Assembly (NCBI RefSeq): GCF_034008635.1
Contig: NZ_CP125378.1
Location: forward strand, 5,704,501 to 5,768,500
DNA length: 64,000 bases
Direction: 5' to 3'
Origin: Pseudomonas sp. P8_229
GTDB taxonomy: Bacteria; Pseudomonadota; Gammaproteobacteria; Pseudomonadales; Pseudomonadaceae
Numbering within the stretch: position 1 is the stretch's first letter; each line of letters starts with the position of its first letter. This document shows positions 47,101 to 59,037 of the stretch, piece after piece. The position numbers were made by a program, and so were the translations under genes. Under the pieces are notes generated by a model, which ran no database searches, had not been told where the DNA came from, and saw nothing but the letters and a program-made list of their open reading frames with translations.

Positions 47101-48241
47101 CAGCACACTGCCGGAGGACGCACTGGACGGTACCCACGAGGCGTTGATGAATGGTACGGACTTGACCGACAACTACAATTTGTCCGAGGAAAGTCTTGAG
47201 CGACTCAGGGCTTATCAGGCCGCGGGTGAACGTCACCGGGTACTGGGTTTTTCACGCGCTGATCTGGAAGAGATGGTTGACGACGGCGCGGGCGGGCTGA
47301 CCGAAACGACTGACAGCGTTGAATCCGACGAGATCGTGCCGATCGAGCCGTCGCAGGCGCAGTACAAAGCCCCATGGCTGGCCAATTTCGCGCCCGAACA
47401 ATTGGCGGTTCGCGATGCGCTGTGGGAACAACTGGCTGCCGAGCCGGACAGTGCGGCGTTCTTCCATCTGCTGGAACGACTGCAGGACACGCGCGAATTC
47501 AGGGTGGCCAACGCTGACCTGACGCGACGGGTATGGACCGTCATGGAAGCCGCCGCGACCGACACCGAGGTCAGGGAAGTCATCTTCGCCGGCTCGACCA
47601 CCCACGGCACCTGCGTTGACGGACGGATCCTGACCTTCAGTGGTCTGGAAACCAAGGTGTTCACCCATAACGCATTGCTTGAATTGCCGTCAGGTCGATC
47701 AGGCACAAAAGGTGGGGTGTTGTTGAATCTGTCGCGGCGACTGTTTCGCCTGGACAAGGTCGATGAATTGGCGAAAAAAGCGGCAGCCCGCAGTGGTTTC
47801 GATGAAGCCGAGATGCGCCTGGGTTATCGAATCGGTTTGACCGCAGGTTGGGAGGACGGCCTGGAGTTGCCGGGGCAGCCGAAAAACATGACGTATGCGT
47901 CGGGCGTCAGCCCGCAACAACTGGTCGAGGCGCGGACGGAAGTCAGTAACGCCGAACGATCGGACAAATTTCTGGAGGATTTGATTCAGCGCGATTACTG
48001 GGTGGAATACCTTCAGGAGAAGTACCCCGAAGACTTCAGGAAACTGGATGCGTTGCAATCGATCGAGGACGGGGCAGATGACGGACTGAGTGCCGACGAT
48101 CCAGAGTACTTGACCCGGTTGTTCGATCGTACGGCCGAACGCAACGTGAAGATGATCGAGCTTTCGCAGCAGGAAATCGATGCAATCAATGCTGTAAAAA
48201 CGCCGGTCCCGGGCTCTTCAAGTCATCTGTCCAACGCCTGA
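41183..48241 (+). CDS. Giant LRR protein with NEL-type E3 ubiquitin ligase domain
   Basis: 2352 residues from ATG 41183 (AGGAG at 41171-41175). An N-terminal region of about 1,100 residues resembles the dermonecrotic-toxin-like (DUF6543) region of large Pseudomonas effectors (VPGWLIDASAERRAHIKRAG; a hydrophobic patch FALNMVSMFVPVLGEIMMTV at about 490-510). Three LRR modules follow (about residues 1105-1378, 1406-1680, 1740-2017). The C-terminal NEL domain has the catalytic Cys-x-Asp (C2144, D2146 in HGTCVDGRILTFSG) and typical RIGLTAGWEDGLELPGQPKN. NEL ligases of Shigella and Salmonella act inside host cells. No Sec signal is visible and no secretion genes are in the window, so delivery is unknown. 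Confidence 0.9.
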   Translation: MSIHPPTQPAVAKNSRSPLPVETKVVASASIHGKRLEHVVPGWLIDASAERRAHIKRAGTQLPQWYQQLSAEQLRDVQARVTESFLAQSRLDKTMAALESIEAFAEAQLIKALKDQFNVELDVNKTLLCLRHALEVSALEIEVSSFEVLKLSLLQAALHNFEAAECEEGAFHRESGFVVETSNPGTFQAVTAEITVSQFLSLCRTLDIGARYQTRVKAFFQTASALREQFISSQKTALRAAAEQALLKQDIEPDDYRMILSVVDGEIHPRVGEKPVWFRDLSLMKHRMTGCVVFSISERNRYTNEFIVYIPHDPEHPLKRYTSAQMREVFKRKFTAPDAVPSNEAATAYQRFFSQFVAYADRPYYFSQFTRSSADAPVDPLRSIWVKVIQMIPPFSALTQIKELPPERPGKREPEEDPYLNPFGIVRKGVAGIWAANTDLWQYLYEQHSDKFIADARAHAVPTADVDANVRAKRLNHLLEFGMFALNMVSMFVPVLGEIMMTVMAGQLLYESLEGAVEWTEGDRQAAKGHLVDVAENLALIGVMAGVGKGLGRLSAAKPVAVIESAELIERPDGQWRLWTPDIASYESPAGLNPASVPDAQGLHRLNGKTYIRQQGRVYQTHFDEQLNQWRILHPNDASAFQPILEHNRLGAWRHTLERPLSWDRLTLLRRMGHCTEAFSDEQLLNIADVSGVSDDALRQMHMDHLPVPLALADTLRLFEADQGVIRIIDQIEQGTSLDAQFLRALPLLPQMPRWPAGRVLEIFDGPDWSGASVKHGTEALLPGDSIKAPIRITRADVLSEQMPGRILDTLDEPEIIRLLGAEAARVNEARPVEFRKQLADFLKTRQPAMFEQLYAEPHSHEPRVARLQRATPGLGSPAAIRVLLQADAEELARLDSGRRVPLRLLEASRDYAQRRRFDHAVAGLHMENLASAESRWLAFRVLERLPGWSPDVRLEVRENSTHGPLIDSLGDESTHPLKYLVKRGPSYQAFNERAEELNGIPRQGDNFFASVMHALPDKSRQALGLADVSQSASLRRLVIDHAHQHRSELARLAGKRHGVSKPFKPALRVPGHGLGYYASGRGQGVNPLLVPRVQNVYPTLTDQQAGGFILQQLASGKSDAQIYELLQRRTREWQALEATLAEWEGQPTPEPTLQSMIGGKSSVVHNIKQSWRTSPLAHVHPRFGQLDLVCDEALPLLTADFSHVRELNVRGRCITDTNADVLLGVFPHLEKLTINATSETFSNVPQALQGMERLTSLTLYSAVPFAADMPARLGRLARIEELTVCSSGYQPIAFDVSPLHKLRKLEIVAYSLLEWPAGVLELPDLERLNLKDTGISTLPAGLLEGHEKLWSGLSLDWSKFSRENFKVAYEYVKTHPEHLIDREAMVRDYCKGELKRLGEGLSASPQSIFDRFFEQWPDEQQRYAAIETVSEQFATLDRQLVDWLQTGMASQESIREIIGRSNATHAIRTSWRKGLFKRYGSTVSASTLDLSGLMLSELPQLPADAFSHVRTLLLLGQRVDALQLRGFLAAFREVQTLDLSDNALHELPIERGSLARLSRLDLSNNLLTDTPRLQQGLESMPALEYLDLHNNPLTGLTVAGMTRLKALNLQGTDLQTWPAGAEALAQLTWVDLRNSKITTLPQAFLDSHAVLNSNLTGNPLTPAATAALRAVQQRIEFDFGLPEGALQAFANEPVPLTFPPAESGLSIARQLLPYPHAAAGEGETLMINSLQRMQPAFSAEQASQLIEQMRASGATNAETGARIGAWNQTFDTLVRQLNGWLYTRETRGTDWVISSQTRSLAAWRILTCWRARLPNLQGVTQAVLDLHGLQLGDIPALPDDFAHVRTLNLTGTRLSAEGASGFLAAFTQLRTLELGGNELEAVPQSVRNMSALERLELSSNRFYDSEHLYEALSGLEHLTWLDVSYNNLESFDVNYFGRLEALDLRNNNLFIWPEGALQAEHLRMLNLSRNDISTLPEDALDGTHEALMNGTDLTDNYNLSEESLERLRAYQAAGERHRVLGFSRADLEEMVDDGAGGLTETTDSVESDEIVPIEPSQAQYKAPWLANFAPEQLAVRDALWEQLAAEPDSAAFFHLLERLQDTREFRVANADLTRRVWTVMEAAATDTEVREVIFAGSTTHGTCVDGRILTFSGLETKVFTHNALLELPSGRSGTKGGVLLNLSRRLFRLDKVDELAKKAAARSGFDEAEMRLGYRIGLTAGWEDGLELPGQPKNMTYASGVSPQQLVEARTEVSNAERSDKFLEDLIQRDYWVEYLQEKYPEDFRKLDALQSIEDGADDGLSADDPEYLTRLFDRTAERNVKMIELSQQEIDAINAVKTPVPGSSSHLSNA
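44493..47230 (+). repeat. Three homologous LRR modules inside the NEL protein
   Basis: Each module runs: a helical linker, a basic-Trp segment (IKQSWRTSPL; IRTSWRKGLF; WRILTCWRARL), a F-S/A-HVR step (FSHVREL near 44785, FSHVRTL near 45701, FAHVRTL near 46706), four to six LRRs (LTWVDLRNSKITTLP-like), and a cap such as LPAGLLEGHEKL, LPQAFLDSHAVL or LPEDALDGTHEAL. The spacing is about 0.92 and 1.0 kb. Only the last module is followed by the NEL domain. Confidence 0.8.
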
Positions 48242-48262
48242 AACTGAAAGCGCAGTTCCCGA

Positions 48263-48279
48263 CGCCGGTCAAACCGGCG
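48263..48279. terminator. Stem-loop between the NEL gene and metH
   Basis: CGCCGGT and ACCGGCG with a 3-nt loop, in the 57 bp gap between the convergent genes. No T-run on either side, so termination is only suggested. Confidence 0.35.
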
Positions 48280-48298
48280 CCGGGATCCACCCGTTGGA

Positions 48299-52009
<3,711 letters not shown>

Positions 52010-52164
52010 TTGGACTACTCGAAAAGACCATTACGAAGGGCCGGGATCATAACAAACCTGTGCGGTTTTGGAGCATGTCGCGCTTTTGCATGAATATCGT
52101 TCATGTTGGTGCGGGCGTCATACTGTAGACTCGCGGCGTTTTTTTCAGGATCGGGATCAAGGGC

Positions 52165-54459
52165 ATGTCGTACCGCGTCATCAGCATTTTCTTGCTGTTC
52201 TTAAGCTTTGGCGCGGTGGCGCAAGAGCTCTCGATTTCGCCCGCTATTTCATATGCCCGTGACATTCAACCCATCTTCACCGAGAAGTGCGTGGCCTGCC
52301 ATGCGTGTTACGACTCCGCCTGTCAGCTCAATCTGGGCAGCGGCGAAGGTGCTGGCAGAGGCGCGAGCAAGATGCCGGTCTACGACGGTGAGCGCACTCA
52401 GGCCGCACCGACCACCCGACTGTTCTATGACGCCTTCGGCAAACGCGCCTGGCTGCAGAAGGGCTTCTATTCGGTGCTCGACGCCCAGGGCAGTCAGGCC
52501 GCGCTGATGGCGCGGATGCTGGAGCTGGGACACAAAACCCCGCTGACCCCCAATGCCAGGTTGCCGGAGGAGATCGCCCTCGGCCTGCAACGGGAAAACA
52601 TGTGCGCGATGCCCGCCGAGTTTGAAGGCTACGCCGGCGCCCACCCGAAAGAAGGCATGCCGCTGGCGGTGACCGGCCTGACCGATCAGCAATACCAGAC
52701 GTTGCAACGCTGGCTGGCGTCCGGTGCGCCGATTGACGAGCAAGGCCTGGCGCCGAGCGCCAAAGAGGCGCTGCAAATCGTCCAGTGGGAAAACCTGCTC
52801 AACACCCCGGGAGCGCGGCAGAGTCTGGTCGGGCGCTGGTTGTTCGAGCACTGGTTTCTCGCGCACATCTACTTCAAGGACGGCGAGCCGGGGCATTACT
52901 TCCAGTGGGTGCGTTCGCGTACGCCGACGGGCCAGCCGATCGACCTGATCGCCACCCGTCGCCCGAACGATGACCCGGGCACTCAGGTGTATTACCGCCT
53001 GTGGCCGGTGCAAGGGGTGATCGTGCACAAGACCCACATCACCTATCCGCTGAGCGCGGCGAAGATGGCGCGGGTCAAGAGCCTGTTCTACAGCGGCAAC
53101 TGGCAGGTCAATGCGCTGCCGGGTTACGGCCCGCAGAGTCGGGCCAATCCGTTCGCCACCTTCGAGGCGATTCCGGCCCAGGCGCGTTACCAGTTCATGC
53201 TCGACAACGCCGAATACTTCGTGCGCACGTTCATTCGCGGGCCGGTGTGCCGCGGGCAGATCGCGACCGACGTGATCCGCGACAACTTCTGGGCACTGTT
53301 CCAGGCCCCGGAACATGACCTGTACATCACCGACCCCAACTATCGCGGGCAGGCCACGCCGCTGCTGGCGATGCCGGGGCAGAACGACGACGTCGGCAGT
53401 GTCCTGAGTCTGTGGCACAACTACCGTAACAAGCGTAATGAATACGAAGCCCTGCGCCGCGACAGCTACGCCGACCAACCGCCGCCGAGCTGGTCGACCC
53501 TGTGGGCCGGCAACGACAACGCGCTGCTGAGCATCTTCCGCCACTTCGACAGCGCCTCGGTGACCAAAGGCCTGATCGGCGAAGTGCCACAGACGATGTG
53601 GCTGTTCGACTATCCGCTGCTGGAGCGCACCTATTACCAGTTGGCGGTCAACTTCGATGTGTTCGGCAACGTCTCCCATCAGGCGCAGACCCGTCTGTAT
53701 TTCGACCTGATCCGCAACGGCGCCGAGCAGAACTTCCTGCGCCTGATGCCGGCCGATTCCCGCGAGGATTATCTCGACGATTGGTACCAGAGCAGCGGCC
53801 AGTTCAAGATGTGGCTCGATTACGAGGCCATTGATGACGACAAGCCGAGCGCATTGAAACTCGATTCGAAGGACCCGAAATATGATTTCGCCATGCAGTT
53901 GCTGGCGCGTTACGGTGACCTCAATGCGCGGCCGGATCCGATCAACCGTTGTGACGGCGCCTACTGCTCGCGACCGAATATCGACCCGGCGCTGCAGAAC
54001 GCCGAGCAGGCGCTGAGTCGCCTGACCTCGCGTCCGGCGGCCGGTCTGAAAGTGATCGATCAATTGCCGGAAGCCACCATGCTGCGCATCGAAACCCGCA
54101 GCGGCAAGCGCGAGGTCTACAGCCTGCTGCGCAACCGCGCGCACAGCAACGTGGCGTTCCTGTTGGGCGAATCGCTGCGCTATCAGCCGGGGCTGGACAC
54201 CTTGACCATTTATCCAGGTGTGCTCAGCAGTTACCCCAACTTCATGTTCAACATTGCGGCCGAGCAAGTACCGGAGTTTGTCGATGCGATGGAAAACGCC
54301 AAGGACGCCAACCGTTTCGAGAAAATCGTCGAACGATGGGGAATTCGCCGCAGTCATCCGCAATTCTGGTTCTATTTCCACGACCTGAGCCAATACATCC
54401 ACGAAACCGACCCGGTGGAAGAGGGCGTGCTGGACATGAACCGCTACCAGAATCTTTGA
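52165..54459 (+). CDS. cti: Fatty acid cis/trans isomerase (Cti)
   Basis: 764 residues. Periplasmic enzyme that converts cis to trans unsaturated membrane fatty acids as a fast response to solvents and heat in pseudomonads. A signal peptide ends near AVAQELS. The heme c-binding motif is C42-V-A-C45-H46, within KCVACHACYDSACQ. The rest matches Cti (QVYYRLWPVQGVIVHKTHIT; LWAGNDNALLSIFRHFDSAS). Divergent from metH by 155 bp; usually constitutive. Confidence 0.96.
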   Translation: MSYRVISIFLLFLSFGAVAQELSISPAISYARDIQPIFTEKCVACHACYDSACQLNLGSGEGAGRGASKMPVYDGERTQAAPTTRLFYDAFGKRAWLQKGFYSVLDAQGSQAALMARMLELGHKTPLTPNARLPEEIALGLQRENMCAMPAEFEGYAGAHPKEGMPLAVTGLTDQQYQTLQRWLASGAPIDEQGLAPSAKEALQIVQWENLLNTPGARQSLVGRWLFEHWFLAHIYFKDGEPGHYFQWVRSRTPTGQPIDLIATRRPNDDPGTQVYYRLWPVQGVIVHKTHITYPLSAAKMARVKSLFYSGNWQVNALPGYGPQSRANPFATFEAIPAQARYQFMLDNAEYFVRTFIRGPVCRGQIATDVIRDNFWALFQAPEHDLYITDPNYRGQATPLLAMPGQNDDVGSVLSLWHNYRNKRNEYEALRRDSYADQPPPSWSTLWAGNDNALLSIFRHFDSASVTKGLIGEVPQTMWLFDYPLLERTYYQLAVNFDVFGNVSHQAQTRLYFDLIRNGAEQNFLRLMPADSREDYLDDWYQSSGQFKMWLDYEAIDDDKPSALKLDSKDPKYDFAMQLLARYGDLNARPDPINRCDGAYCSRPNIDPALQNAEQALSRLTSRPAAGLKVIDQLPEATMLRIETRSGKREVYSLLRNRAHSNVAFLLGESLRYQPGLDTLTIYPGVLSSYPNFMFNIAAEQVPEFVDAMENAKDANRFEKIVERWGIRRSHPQFWFYFHDLSQYIHETDPVEEGVLDMNRYQNL

Positions 54460-54511
54460 TCGTTTGAGGCCGGCCTGCTGTCCCAACCTTTAGCAACACC
54501 GCAAATCTCAA

Positions 54512-54602
54512 CTGTGGGAGCGGGCTTGCTCGCGAAGGTGTCAGCTCATTCGAAATGGATGTCGCCTGACACACCGCGTTCGCGAGCAAGCCCGCTCCCA
54601 CA
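54512..54602. repeat. REP pair between cti and the acyltransferase
   Basis: CTGTGGGAGCGGGCTTGCTC and the inverted TTCGCGAGCAAGCCCGCTCC with about 40 bp between. It separates the cti gene from the acyltransferase gene. Confidence 0.9.
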
Positions 54603-54643
54603 GGGTTCAGCGGTGTCTCAGGAATCGTGGGCAGGAGCACTCA

Positions 54644-55669
54644 ATGTTGATTTCAGTGCAGGCCCTGCGGGCGCTTGCCGCGTGGACGGTGGTCTGTCAC
54701 CACTTCATGCAGATTTTCTTCGACTTCAAGGCGCGCGGCCCGATTGGCCAGTTGTTCATCGACAAAGGCGCAGTCGGGGTCGACATCTTTTTTGTCATCA
54801 GCGGCCTGGTGATCTTCTTGTCCACCGAGGACAAGGTCCTGCGGCCGGGACAATTTCTGCTGTATCGGCTGTCGCGGATCGTGCCGGCGTACTGGCTGTA
54901 CACGCTGCTGATGGCGCTGCTGGTGTGGGTTGCCCGGCCGCTGTTGCCGGATCAGACACTGGACGTCGGGCATCTGCTGCTGTCGCTGTTGTTCATCCCG
55001 GCGCAGAACCCTGGCGGTTACGGGATCTACCCAACGCTGAACGTCGGCTGGACCCTCAACTACGAAATACTGTTCTACGTGCTGTTCGCCTGTGCGCTGG
55101 TGTTCCGTTGGCAGGTACGCCTGCTGGTGGTCGCGGCGCTGCTGTTTGCCACGTGCCAGGCGTTTGGCTGGGTCAGCGAGTTCTATCGTTCGGACATCGT
55201 TTACGAGTTCTTGCTGGGGATCGGCATCGGCATCCTCTACCGCCGGGGCTGGATCGGCCCCGGCCTATGGCTGCCGCTGCTGGGAATTGGCGCCGCATTG
55301 ACGGCGATCTATCACCTGACGCCGGCGCCAAGGCTGTTGAGCTGGGGTGTGCCGAGTGCGGTGTTGGTGATGGCCTGCATGGCGCTGGAGCGTTATGTCG
55401 AGCGCAGCCGGGTGCTCAAGCTGCTGGGCGATTGTTCGTATTCGGTGTACCTGATGCACGTGCTGGTGCTGTCGGCCGGTGGTTTTGTCGCGCGACATTA
55501 TGGAATCAGCCCGTATCTGATGTTCATCGTCTGCGCCCTGGCCATCGGTGTGGGCTCATGGATGAGCTACGAATGGGTGGAAAAACGCTGCTATCAGTGG
55601 CTTAAAGCGCGGATTGATGGCGAACCTGTTGATCAATCGATTGCTGAGCTTTCCCGACAAAAATACTAG
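54644..55669 (+). CDS. Acyltransferase 3 family membrane protein
   Basis: 341 residues, about ten transmembrane helices. Starts ISVQALRALAAWTVVCHHFM with the catalytic-type His of the family, then FIDKGAVGVDIFFVISGLVI and RLSRIVPAYWLYTLL. These enzymes transfer acetyl or other acyl groups onto surface polysaccharides or lipids. It is solitary, so the acceptor cannot be named. Confidence 0.92.
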   Translation: MLISVQALRALAAWTVVCHHFMQIFFDFKARGPIGQLFIDKGAVGVDIFFVISGLVIFLSTEDKVLRPGQFLLYRLSRIVPAYWLYTLLMALLVWVARPLLPDQTLDVGHLLLSLLFIPAQNPGGYGIYPTLNVGWTLNYEILFYVLFACALVFRWQVRLLVVAALLFATCQAFGWVSEFYRSDIVYEFLLGIGIGILYRRGWIGPGLWLPLLGIGAALTAIYHLTPAPRLLSWGVPSAVLVMACMALERYVERSRVLKLLGDCSYSVYLMHVLVLSAGGFVARHYGISPYLMFIVCALAIGVGSWMSYEWVEKRCYQWLKARIDGEPVDQSIAELSRQKY

Positions 55670-56311
<642 letters not shown>

Positions 56312-56330
56312 GGCGTTCGCTGCGGACATG

Positions 56331-56361
56331 AAAAACGGCGCCCCGTGAGCGCCGTTTTTTT
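56331..56361 (+). terminator. nfuA terminator
   Basis: AAAAACGGCGCCCC and GAGCGCCGTTTTTTT form a GC-rich hairpin with a 7-T tail, 20 bp after the stop. Confidence 0.93.
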
Positions 56362-56376
56362 ATGCCGCCGTACTTT

Positions 56377-56464
56377 GTAGTGAGGGGATTTATCCCCGAT
56401 GAACTGCGTAGCAGTTCCATTTTTTGGGCTGCTTCGCACCCCATCGGGGATAAATCCCCTCGCC
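56377..56464. repeat. Second-type palindromic repeat (GAGGGGATTTATCCCC)
   Basis: GTGAGGGGATTTATCCCCGA and TCGGGGATAAATCCCCTC are inverted about a GCGTAGCAGTT core. Same family as 10188-10311, here between nfuA and cobM (convergent). Confidence 0.88.
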
Positions 56465-56499
56465 AAAGGTTTTGTACCCAGTCACAAAAGTCATCTGAC

Positions 56500-57246
56500 T
56501 CAGGGCCTGTAGAGATGCGCATGCCCCGCGCGATACAGCGATGATTCGCTGAACACCTCACTGCCCAACACCCGTCCAACCAGAATCAACGCCGTGCGCC
56601 GAAACCCCTTGGCCTCCACCTTCACGGCTATATCCTCCAGTGTTCCCACCACCCAGTCCTGATCCGGCCACGTCGCCCGGTGAATCACCGCAATCGGGCA
56701 ATCGGCGCCGTAATGCGGCAGCAGTTCGGCGATGATTTTCTCCAGGTGATTGACTCCCAGATGAATCGCCATGGTCGCGCCGTGCTGCGCCAGATTGCCG
56801 AGTTCTTCGCCTGCGGGCATCGCGGTCTTGTCGGCGTAGCGGGTCAGGATCACGCTTTGCGACACGTCGGGCAGGGTCAGTTCTGCACCGAGCAATGCCG
56901 CGCAGGCGGCCGTAGCGGTGACGCCGGGGATGATCTCGAACGGAATGTTCAGCTCACGCAGATAGCGAATCTGCTCGCCAATCGCGCCATACAGGCTCGG
57001 ATCACCCGAATGCACCCGCGCCACATCCTGCCCCTTGGCGTGGGCGGATTTGATCAATTCGATGATCTGCTCCAGGTGCAATTCGGCGCTGTTGACCACG
57101 GTTTCGGCCTGATGCCCCTCCAGCACAGCGGCCGGAACGAGCGAGCCTGCGTAGATGATCAGCGGACAGCTGCGAATCAGCCGCTGGCCTTTGACAGTGA
57201 TCAGTTCCGGGTCGCCGGGGCCGGCGCCGATGAAGTAGACGGTCAT
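56500..57246 (-). CDS. cobM: Precorrin-4 C11-methyltransferase
   Basis: 248 residues. Tetrapyrrole methylase: FIGAGPGDPELITVKGQRLI, the SAM-binding VHSGDPSLYGAIGEQ, and IPGVTATAACAALLGAELTL. It adds the C11 methyl in the aerobic corrin pathway. It follows cobE by 81 bp on the minus strand, in the cbt/cob cluster under a cobalamin riboswitch. Confidence 0.95.
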   Translation of the reverse strand: MTVYFIGAGPGDPELITVKGQRLIRSCPLIIYAGSLVPAAVLEGHQAETVVNSAELHLEQIIELIKSAHAKGQDVARVHSGDPSLYGAIGEQIRYLRELNIPFEIIPGVTATAACAALLGAELTLPDVSQSVILTRYADKTAMPAGEELGNLAQHGATMAIHLGVNHLEKIIAELLPHYGADCPIAVIHRATWPDQDWVVGTLEDIAVKVEAKGFRRTALILVGRVLGSEVFSESSLYRAGHAHLYRP

Positions 57247-57327
57247 GAAGACATCCTGTGAAAAACGGGGCAGGGCAAGGCTTCAGATGAAGATTGCTCA
57301 TGATCAAAGAGGGGGATTATCGGGATT

Positions 57328-57741
57328 TTACGCGGAGCCGGCCAATGCCAACGTGGCCTGGGCGTATTTTTGCCGGGAAATCAGCAGTTTTGCCGGTGCC
57401 TGAATCAGTTGTTCAGCGAGGGCCAACGCGGCACTTTCCGCCACGCCGTAACAACCGGTGCGCTCGTAGGCGATCTGTGAGTGATGACTCAGGCGTTGCT
57501 GATAACTGGCCAGTTCTTCACTGCTGAAATACAACAGCGGCAGTGCCAGTTGGGCCGCGAGTTCCTGTAAACCCGGTTCATCGCGCTTCAAGTCGATACT
57601 GGCCAGGGCCTTGACCGCTGCCAGCTCAATGCGATGCGCCTGCAAGACCTGGTCAAGTAACGCGCGCAGCGTACTGGCCGGGCAGCCGCGCTGGCAGCCC
57701 AGGCCGACCACGAAGGTCGGCGCTGCGCCGTCATTGGTCAT
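57328..57741 (-). CDS. cobE: CobE, cobalamin biosynthesis protein
   Basis: 137 residues. CobE corresponds to the C-terminal domain of CbiG and is needed in the aerobic corrin pathway, though its exact step is not settled. Features: FVVGLGCQRGCPASTLRALL, then VKALASIDLKRDEPGLQELA, and CYGVAESAALALAEQ. ATG 57741 overlaps the cbtA stop by ATGA. Confidence 0.9.
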   Translation of the reverse strand: MTNDGAAPTFVVGLGCQRGCPASTLRALLDQVLQAHRIELAAVKALASIDLKRDEPGLQELAAQLALPLLYFSSEELASYQQRLSHHSQIAYERTGCYGVAESAALALAEQLIQAPAKLLISRQKYAQATLALAGSA

Positions 57742-58439
57742 GCCTGGTAAAGGCCATCGCTTTTGCGGCGGAACAACCAGGCGCTGATCAGGCCCAGGGC
57801 CAGCCAGAACGCCACGTTGGTCAACTGCGAAGCGATTTTGAACTGCGCTTCCAACGCTTGCGGGGCGAGCATCGAATGCACCTCCGGTTGCGGAGCGCCG
57901 ATCACGTGTGGCACGGCCAGGATCGCCACGCCCAGCAGCTTCATCAGCCAGTGACGGCTGAACACGATCAGGGCCAGGCCGACAGCGGTAGAGGCGGCTG
58001 TGCCGATCCACCACATCTGCCGTGAAGCCAGATCGGCCGCAGCGGTGCCCGGCAGTTCCGGCGGCAGGCCCAGGGTTGGGGCGAGGACGAAGGTCGCATA
58101 ACCGGCCAGCCCCCAGAGCAGGCCCTGCGAGGTTTTGGTCGGTGCACGCAGGGTGTACAGGCCCGCGAGCATCAGGGCGAAACCGACCGCCACCACCAGA
58201 TTACCGCCGGTGGTCGAGACCACACGCTGCCAGCCGTCTTCCGGCTCCCAGGCTTGTGCGTCGTGGGTGTGGCCGGCCATGGCACCTTCGGCATGTTCAT
58301 GAGCGGCGACGGGTTCGGCTTTCTCGAAGGTTTCCGCTTGCAGAATCAGCGGCGAGACCCAGAAGCTTTGCAGCAGGGTGAGGAGCATGGCGGCCAGCAG
58401 GCCGGTAAAACCTGCGGTTTGCGCAATACGCTTGATCAT
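57738..58439 (-). CDS. cbtA: CbtA, cobalt transporter subunit
   Basis: 233 residues with about five transmembrane helices. The His-rich loop AAHEHAEGAMAGHTHDAQAW lies after the first helix, as in CbtA, and a conserved GFALMLAGLYTL follows. CbtA and CbtB are predicted cobalt importers that are often under cobalamin riboswitches. ATG 58439 chosen over an 8-codon longer frame. Follows cbtB with an 11 bp gap. Confidence 0.92.
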   Translation of the reverse strand: MIKRIAQTAGFTGLLAAMLLTLLQSFWVSPLILQAETFEKAEPVAAHEHAEGAMAGHTHDAQAWEPEDGWQRVVSTTGGNLVVAVGFALMLAGLYTLRAPTKTSQGLLWGLAGYATFVLAPTLGLPPELPGTAAADLASRQMWWIGTAASTAVGLALIVFSRHWLMKLLGVAILAVPHVIGAPQPEVHSMLAPQALEAQFKIASQLTNVAFWLALGLISAWLFRRKSDGLYQA

Positions 58440-58450
58440 GTCGGCAGGTC

Positions 58451-58648
58451 TCAGTGGCACGGGAACGCGGCGCTGTGGCGGGTATCGTGCGCGGCGTTGT
58501 GCACCGCTTCGATGTGCGAGAAACCGGCGAAGTAGACGAGGCTGGCCCCCAGGATCGAGGCGAAGATCGCCGCGGTCAGGCGTTGGCTCAACGTGGCGGT
58601 GCTGGAGATTTTGTCGGTGTTGCTGCCGGTGCTGCTGATGATCGACAT
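58451..58648 (-). CDS. cbtB: CbtB, small cobalt transporter subunit
   Basis: 65 residues. One transmembrane helix (LTAAIFASILGASLVYFAGF) then the family His motif HIEAVHNAAHDTRHSAAFPC-H, a likely metal site. First gene of cbtB-cbtA-cobE-cobM, preceded by a cobalamin riboswitch. ATG 58648 has GAGGGAAG upstream on this strand; the longer frame runs into the riboswitch. Confidence 0.92.
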   Translation of the reverse strand: MSIISSTGSNTDKISSTATLSQRLTAAIFASILGASLVYFAGFSHIEAVHNAAHDTRHSAAFPCH

Positions 58649-58784
58649 GGCGCTTCCCTCTGGAGTGTCAGCAGGTGAATAGAGCGCATGAAGACCCCTG
58701 CGAGTCGGGCACGCAGAGGTTCGAACAGCGCCCGCCCACCGCGGGTTTGTTATGTTCAGCGACGCACAATGCGCACTGTATGTT

Positions 58785-58975
58785 GCGGGCCGGTCTCCGG
58801 GCTCACGAGGGGTTGGCGTCAGGCCGACCTGCAAGCATCACCTTCCCATGCCGCACTGGCACAGTGGATCTGACGCTTCGCTCGCTTACCGTTGCGGGGG
58901 CAGCACCGGACTGACATGGCTTTGAGTAAAGCACATGATTCACCGGTTTCCCGTTTCACCCTGTGAAGGGCACCC
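58785..58975 (-). ncRNA. Cobalamin riboswitch upstream of cbtB-cbtA-cobE-cobM
   Basis: On the minus strand the conserved parts occur in order: GGGTGAAACGGGAAACCGGT, AGTCCGGTGCTGCCCCCGCA-ACGGT, CACTGTGCC, CATGGGAAGGTGATG (B12-box-like) and GAGCCCGGAGACCGGCC. This is the standard cobalamin riboswitch. It ends about 136 bp before the cbtB start. Cobalamin binding should reduce expression of the operon. Confidence 0.95.
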
Positions 58976-59037
58976 GTAACAAGTTGTGTAGGAGACCATG
59001 GGTTGGGGAATTTAGTCAATTTTGTGGGTGGATCCGG

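Noticed and set aside
41183..48241. Possible fusion or frameshift in the very long gene
   Set aside because: One uninterrupted frame runs from a good ribosome binding site to the NEL C-terminus, with consistent repeat structure.
52010..52164. Cobalamin riboswitch before metH
   Set aside because: The gap lacks the B12 box and the GCTGCCCCCGCAACTGT-type core.
52249..54486. 745-codon open frame on the minus strand
   Set aside because: Antisense to cti, which has a signal peptide and CxxCH. No domain or ribosome binding site supports the antisense frame.
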